A stretch of DNA of 64,000 nucleotides. Source: Amphiduros pacificus. Taxonomy: Eukaryota; Annelida; Polychaeta; Phyllodocida; Hesionidae. Made by a program: the position numbers and the translations under genes. Position 1 is the first letter of the stretch. Every line of letters starts with the position of its first letter. The stretch lies in contig OX439000.1 in the NCBI GenBank assembly GCA_949316495.1, positions 48,773,720-48,837,719 of the forward strand, written 5' to 3'. This document shows positions 61,740-64,000 of the stretch, piece after piece. Below the pieces are notes generated by a model, which saw nothing but the letters and a program-made list of their open reading frames with translations, was not told where the DNA came from and searched no databases.

Positions 61740-64000
61740 TAGATGTAAGGCTTCACACATTGATATCATAGCAGATACTGGACCTTTCATGGTGAATATT
61801 AGCTTTATCATTTCATAGATGTTAGTCCTTTCAAAACCAATATGAGTCATGTCACAGCTGATGTTAGTCATTAGATGGTATACGATAGATATGAGCCATA
61901 TCATGGTAGATATTAGCTATAACATGATAGATATAATCTGTGTCATGGTATGTATTAGCCATATCACGGTAGATATTAGCCTTATCATAGTAGCTATTGT
62001 TCATGTCATGGTAGATATTAGCCTCATCATAGTAGTCATTGGTCATTTCATGGTAGATATTAGCCTCATCATAGTAGTCATTAGTCATATCACGGTAGAT
62101 ATTAGCCTCATCATAGTAGTCATTAGTCATATCATGGTAGATATTAGCCTTATCATAGTAGTCATTGGTCATGTCATGGTAGATATTAGCCTCATCATTG
62201 TAGACATTGGTCATATCACGGTAGGAATTAGCCTCATCATAGTAGACGTTGGTCATATTCCGGTAGATATTAGCCTCATCATAGTAGACATTGGTCATAT
62301 CACGGTAGATATTAGCCTCATCATAGTAGTTATTGGTCATATCACGGTAGATATTAGCCTTATCATAGTAGACATTGGTCATATCACGGTAGATATTAGC
62401 CTCATCATAGTAGACATTGGTCATATCACGGCAGATATTAGCCTCATCATAGTAGACATTGGTCATATCATGGTAGATATTAGCCTTATCATAGTAGTTA
62501 TTGGTCATATCATGGTAGATATTAGTCTCATCATAGTAGTTATTGGTCATATCATGGTAGATATTAGCCTCATCATAGTAGTCATTGGTCATATCATGGT
62601 AGATATTAGCCTCATCATAGTAGTTATTGGTCATATCATGGTAGATATTAGCCTCATCATAGTAGACATTGGTCATATCACGGTAGATATTAGCCTCATC
62701 ATAGTAGTTATTGGTCATATCACGGTAGATATTAGCCTCATCATAGTAGTTATTGGTCATATCATGGTGGATATTAGCCTCATCATAGTAGACATTGGTC
62801 ATATCACGGCAGATATCAGCCTCATCATAGTAGACATTGGTCATATCACGGTAGATATTAGCCTCATCATAGTAGTTATTGGTCATATCACGGTAGATAT
62901 TAGCCTTATCATAGTAGACATTAGTCATATCACGGTAGATATTAGCCTTATCATAGTAGACATTGGTCATATCATGGTAGATATTAGCCTCATCATAGTA
63001 GTTATTGGTCATATCACGGTAGGAATTAGCCACATCATAGTAGTCATTGGTCATATCATGGTAGATATTAGCCTCATCATAGTAGTCATTGGTCATATCA
63101 CGGTAGATATTAGCCTCATCATAGTAGTTATTGGTCATATCACGGTAGATATTAGCCTCATCATAGTAGTCATTAGTCATATCATGGTAGATATTAGCCT
63201 TATCATAGTAGTCATTGGTCATATCATGGTAGATATTAGCTATAACATGATAGATATAATCTGTGTCATGGTATGTATTAGCCATATCACGGTAGATATT
63301 AGCCTTATCATAGTAGCTATTGTTCATGTCATGGTAGATATTAGCCTCATCATAGTAGTCATTGGTCATTTCATGGTAGATATTAGCCTCATCATAGTAG
63401 TCATTAGTCATATCACGGTAGATATTAGCCTCATCATAGTAGTCATTAGTCATATCATGGTAGATATTAGCCTTATCATAGTAGTCATTGGTCATGTCAT
63501 GGTAGATATTAGCCTCATCATTGTAGACATTGGTCATATCACGGTAGGAATTAGCCTCATCATAGTAGACGTTGGTCATATTCCGGTAGATATTAGCCTC
63601 ATCATAGTAGACATTGGTCATATCACGGTAGATATTAGCCTCATCATAGTAGTTATTGGTCATATCACGGTAGATATTAGCCTCATCATAGTAGACATTG
63701 GTCATATCACGGTAGATATTAGCCTCATCATAGTAGACATTGGTCATATCACGGCAGATATTAGCCTCATCATAGTAGACATTGGTCATATCATGGTAGA
63801 TATTAGCCTTATCATAGTAGTTATTGGTCATATCATGGTAGATATTAGTCTCATCATAGTAGTTATTGGTCATATCATGGTAGATATTAGCCTCATCATA
63901 GTAGACATTGGTCATATCACGGTAGATATTAGCCTCATCATAGTAGTTATTGGTCATATCACGGTAGATATTAGCCTCATCATAGTAGTTATTGGTCATA
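61740..64000. repeat. 42-bp minisatellite, over 50 copies, runs off the window
   Basis: The unit begins GGTCATATCACGGTAGATAT and continues with TAGCCTCATCATAGTAGTTATT, 42 bp in all. It decays at the left edge (61,740-61,860). One 21-bp half unit (near 61,915 and again near 63,238) marks a higher-order repeat of 1,323 bp. The minus strand is open for 711 codons from the window end to 61,864 as a 14-residue repeat MTN(N/V/D)YYD(E/K)ANIY(R/H)D. The frame enters from beyond 64,000. No start, signal peptide or splice site is visible, so translation is unproven. Confidence 0.93.

Overview
The window looks like AT-rich (roughly 35% G+C by eye) nuclear DNA of an animal, most probably a mollusc and perhaps a bivalve. 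The evidence is spliced genes with long introns, a peptide-type rhodopsin GPCR, a single-LIM protein of the hillarin/KY kind, tRNA-headed SINEs whose 3' ends resemble repeats I recall from bivalve genomes, a LINE reverse-transcriptase remnant, and many mini- and microsatellites. The species is not determined. There are no prokaryotic operons, CRISPR arrays, rRNA genes or intact tRNA genes.

Two genes are well supported, both on the minus strand. (1) At 9.8-10.3 kb one exon carries a complete LIM zinc-binding domain followed by hillarin-like repeats. It has clear splice sites, a likely start codon and candidate 5' UTR exons at about 10.9-11.3 kb. A perfect CArg-type box lies further upstream. 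(2) At 59.3-60.3 kb one large exon encodes all seven membrane segments of a class A peptide GPCR. It ends in a consensus donor immediately after the NPxxY-to-helix-8 junction. A phase-matched exon at 41.24-41.39 kb supplies a typical helix 8 and a Cys-x2-Cys palmitoylation-type tail. This gives a two-exon, 393-residue receptor with a 17.9-kb intron. A G+C-rich block at 60.7-60.9 kb may be its promoter or 5' UTR.

Other protein-like exons have usable splice signals but no family I can name: 2.45 (+), 10.53 (+), 15.5 (-), 20.6 (strand ambiguous), 23.7 (+), 30.1 (+), 48.8 (-) and 50.6 kb (+). Open frames of 60-120 codons are expected by chance in DNA this AT-rich, so these are offered at low confidence.

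Repeats dominate the rest. There is a G+C-rich, TA-flanked, TIR-bearing non-autonomous DNA transposon family: two copies of about 0.6 kb at 34.5 and 57.2 kb, a 148-bp internally deleted copy at 29.3 kb and a relic at 29.0 kb. There are two tRNA-derived SINE families, and one copy has a perfect 14-bp target duplication. A nested fold-back structure lies at 17.3-18.05 kb between direct repeats, and a diverged tandem duplication of about 360 bp lies at 33.3-34.05 kb. Tandem arrays have units of 12 (22.3 kb), about 22 (37.6 kb), 30 (38.8-40.3 kb), about 26 (48.2 kb) and 42 bp (61.7 kb to the window end). The 30- and 42-bp arrays keep very long frames open because their unit lengths are multiples of three. 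The 42-bp array also holds a recent 1,323-bp higher-order duplication.
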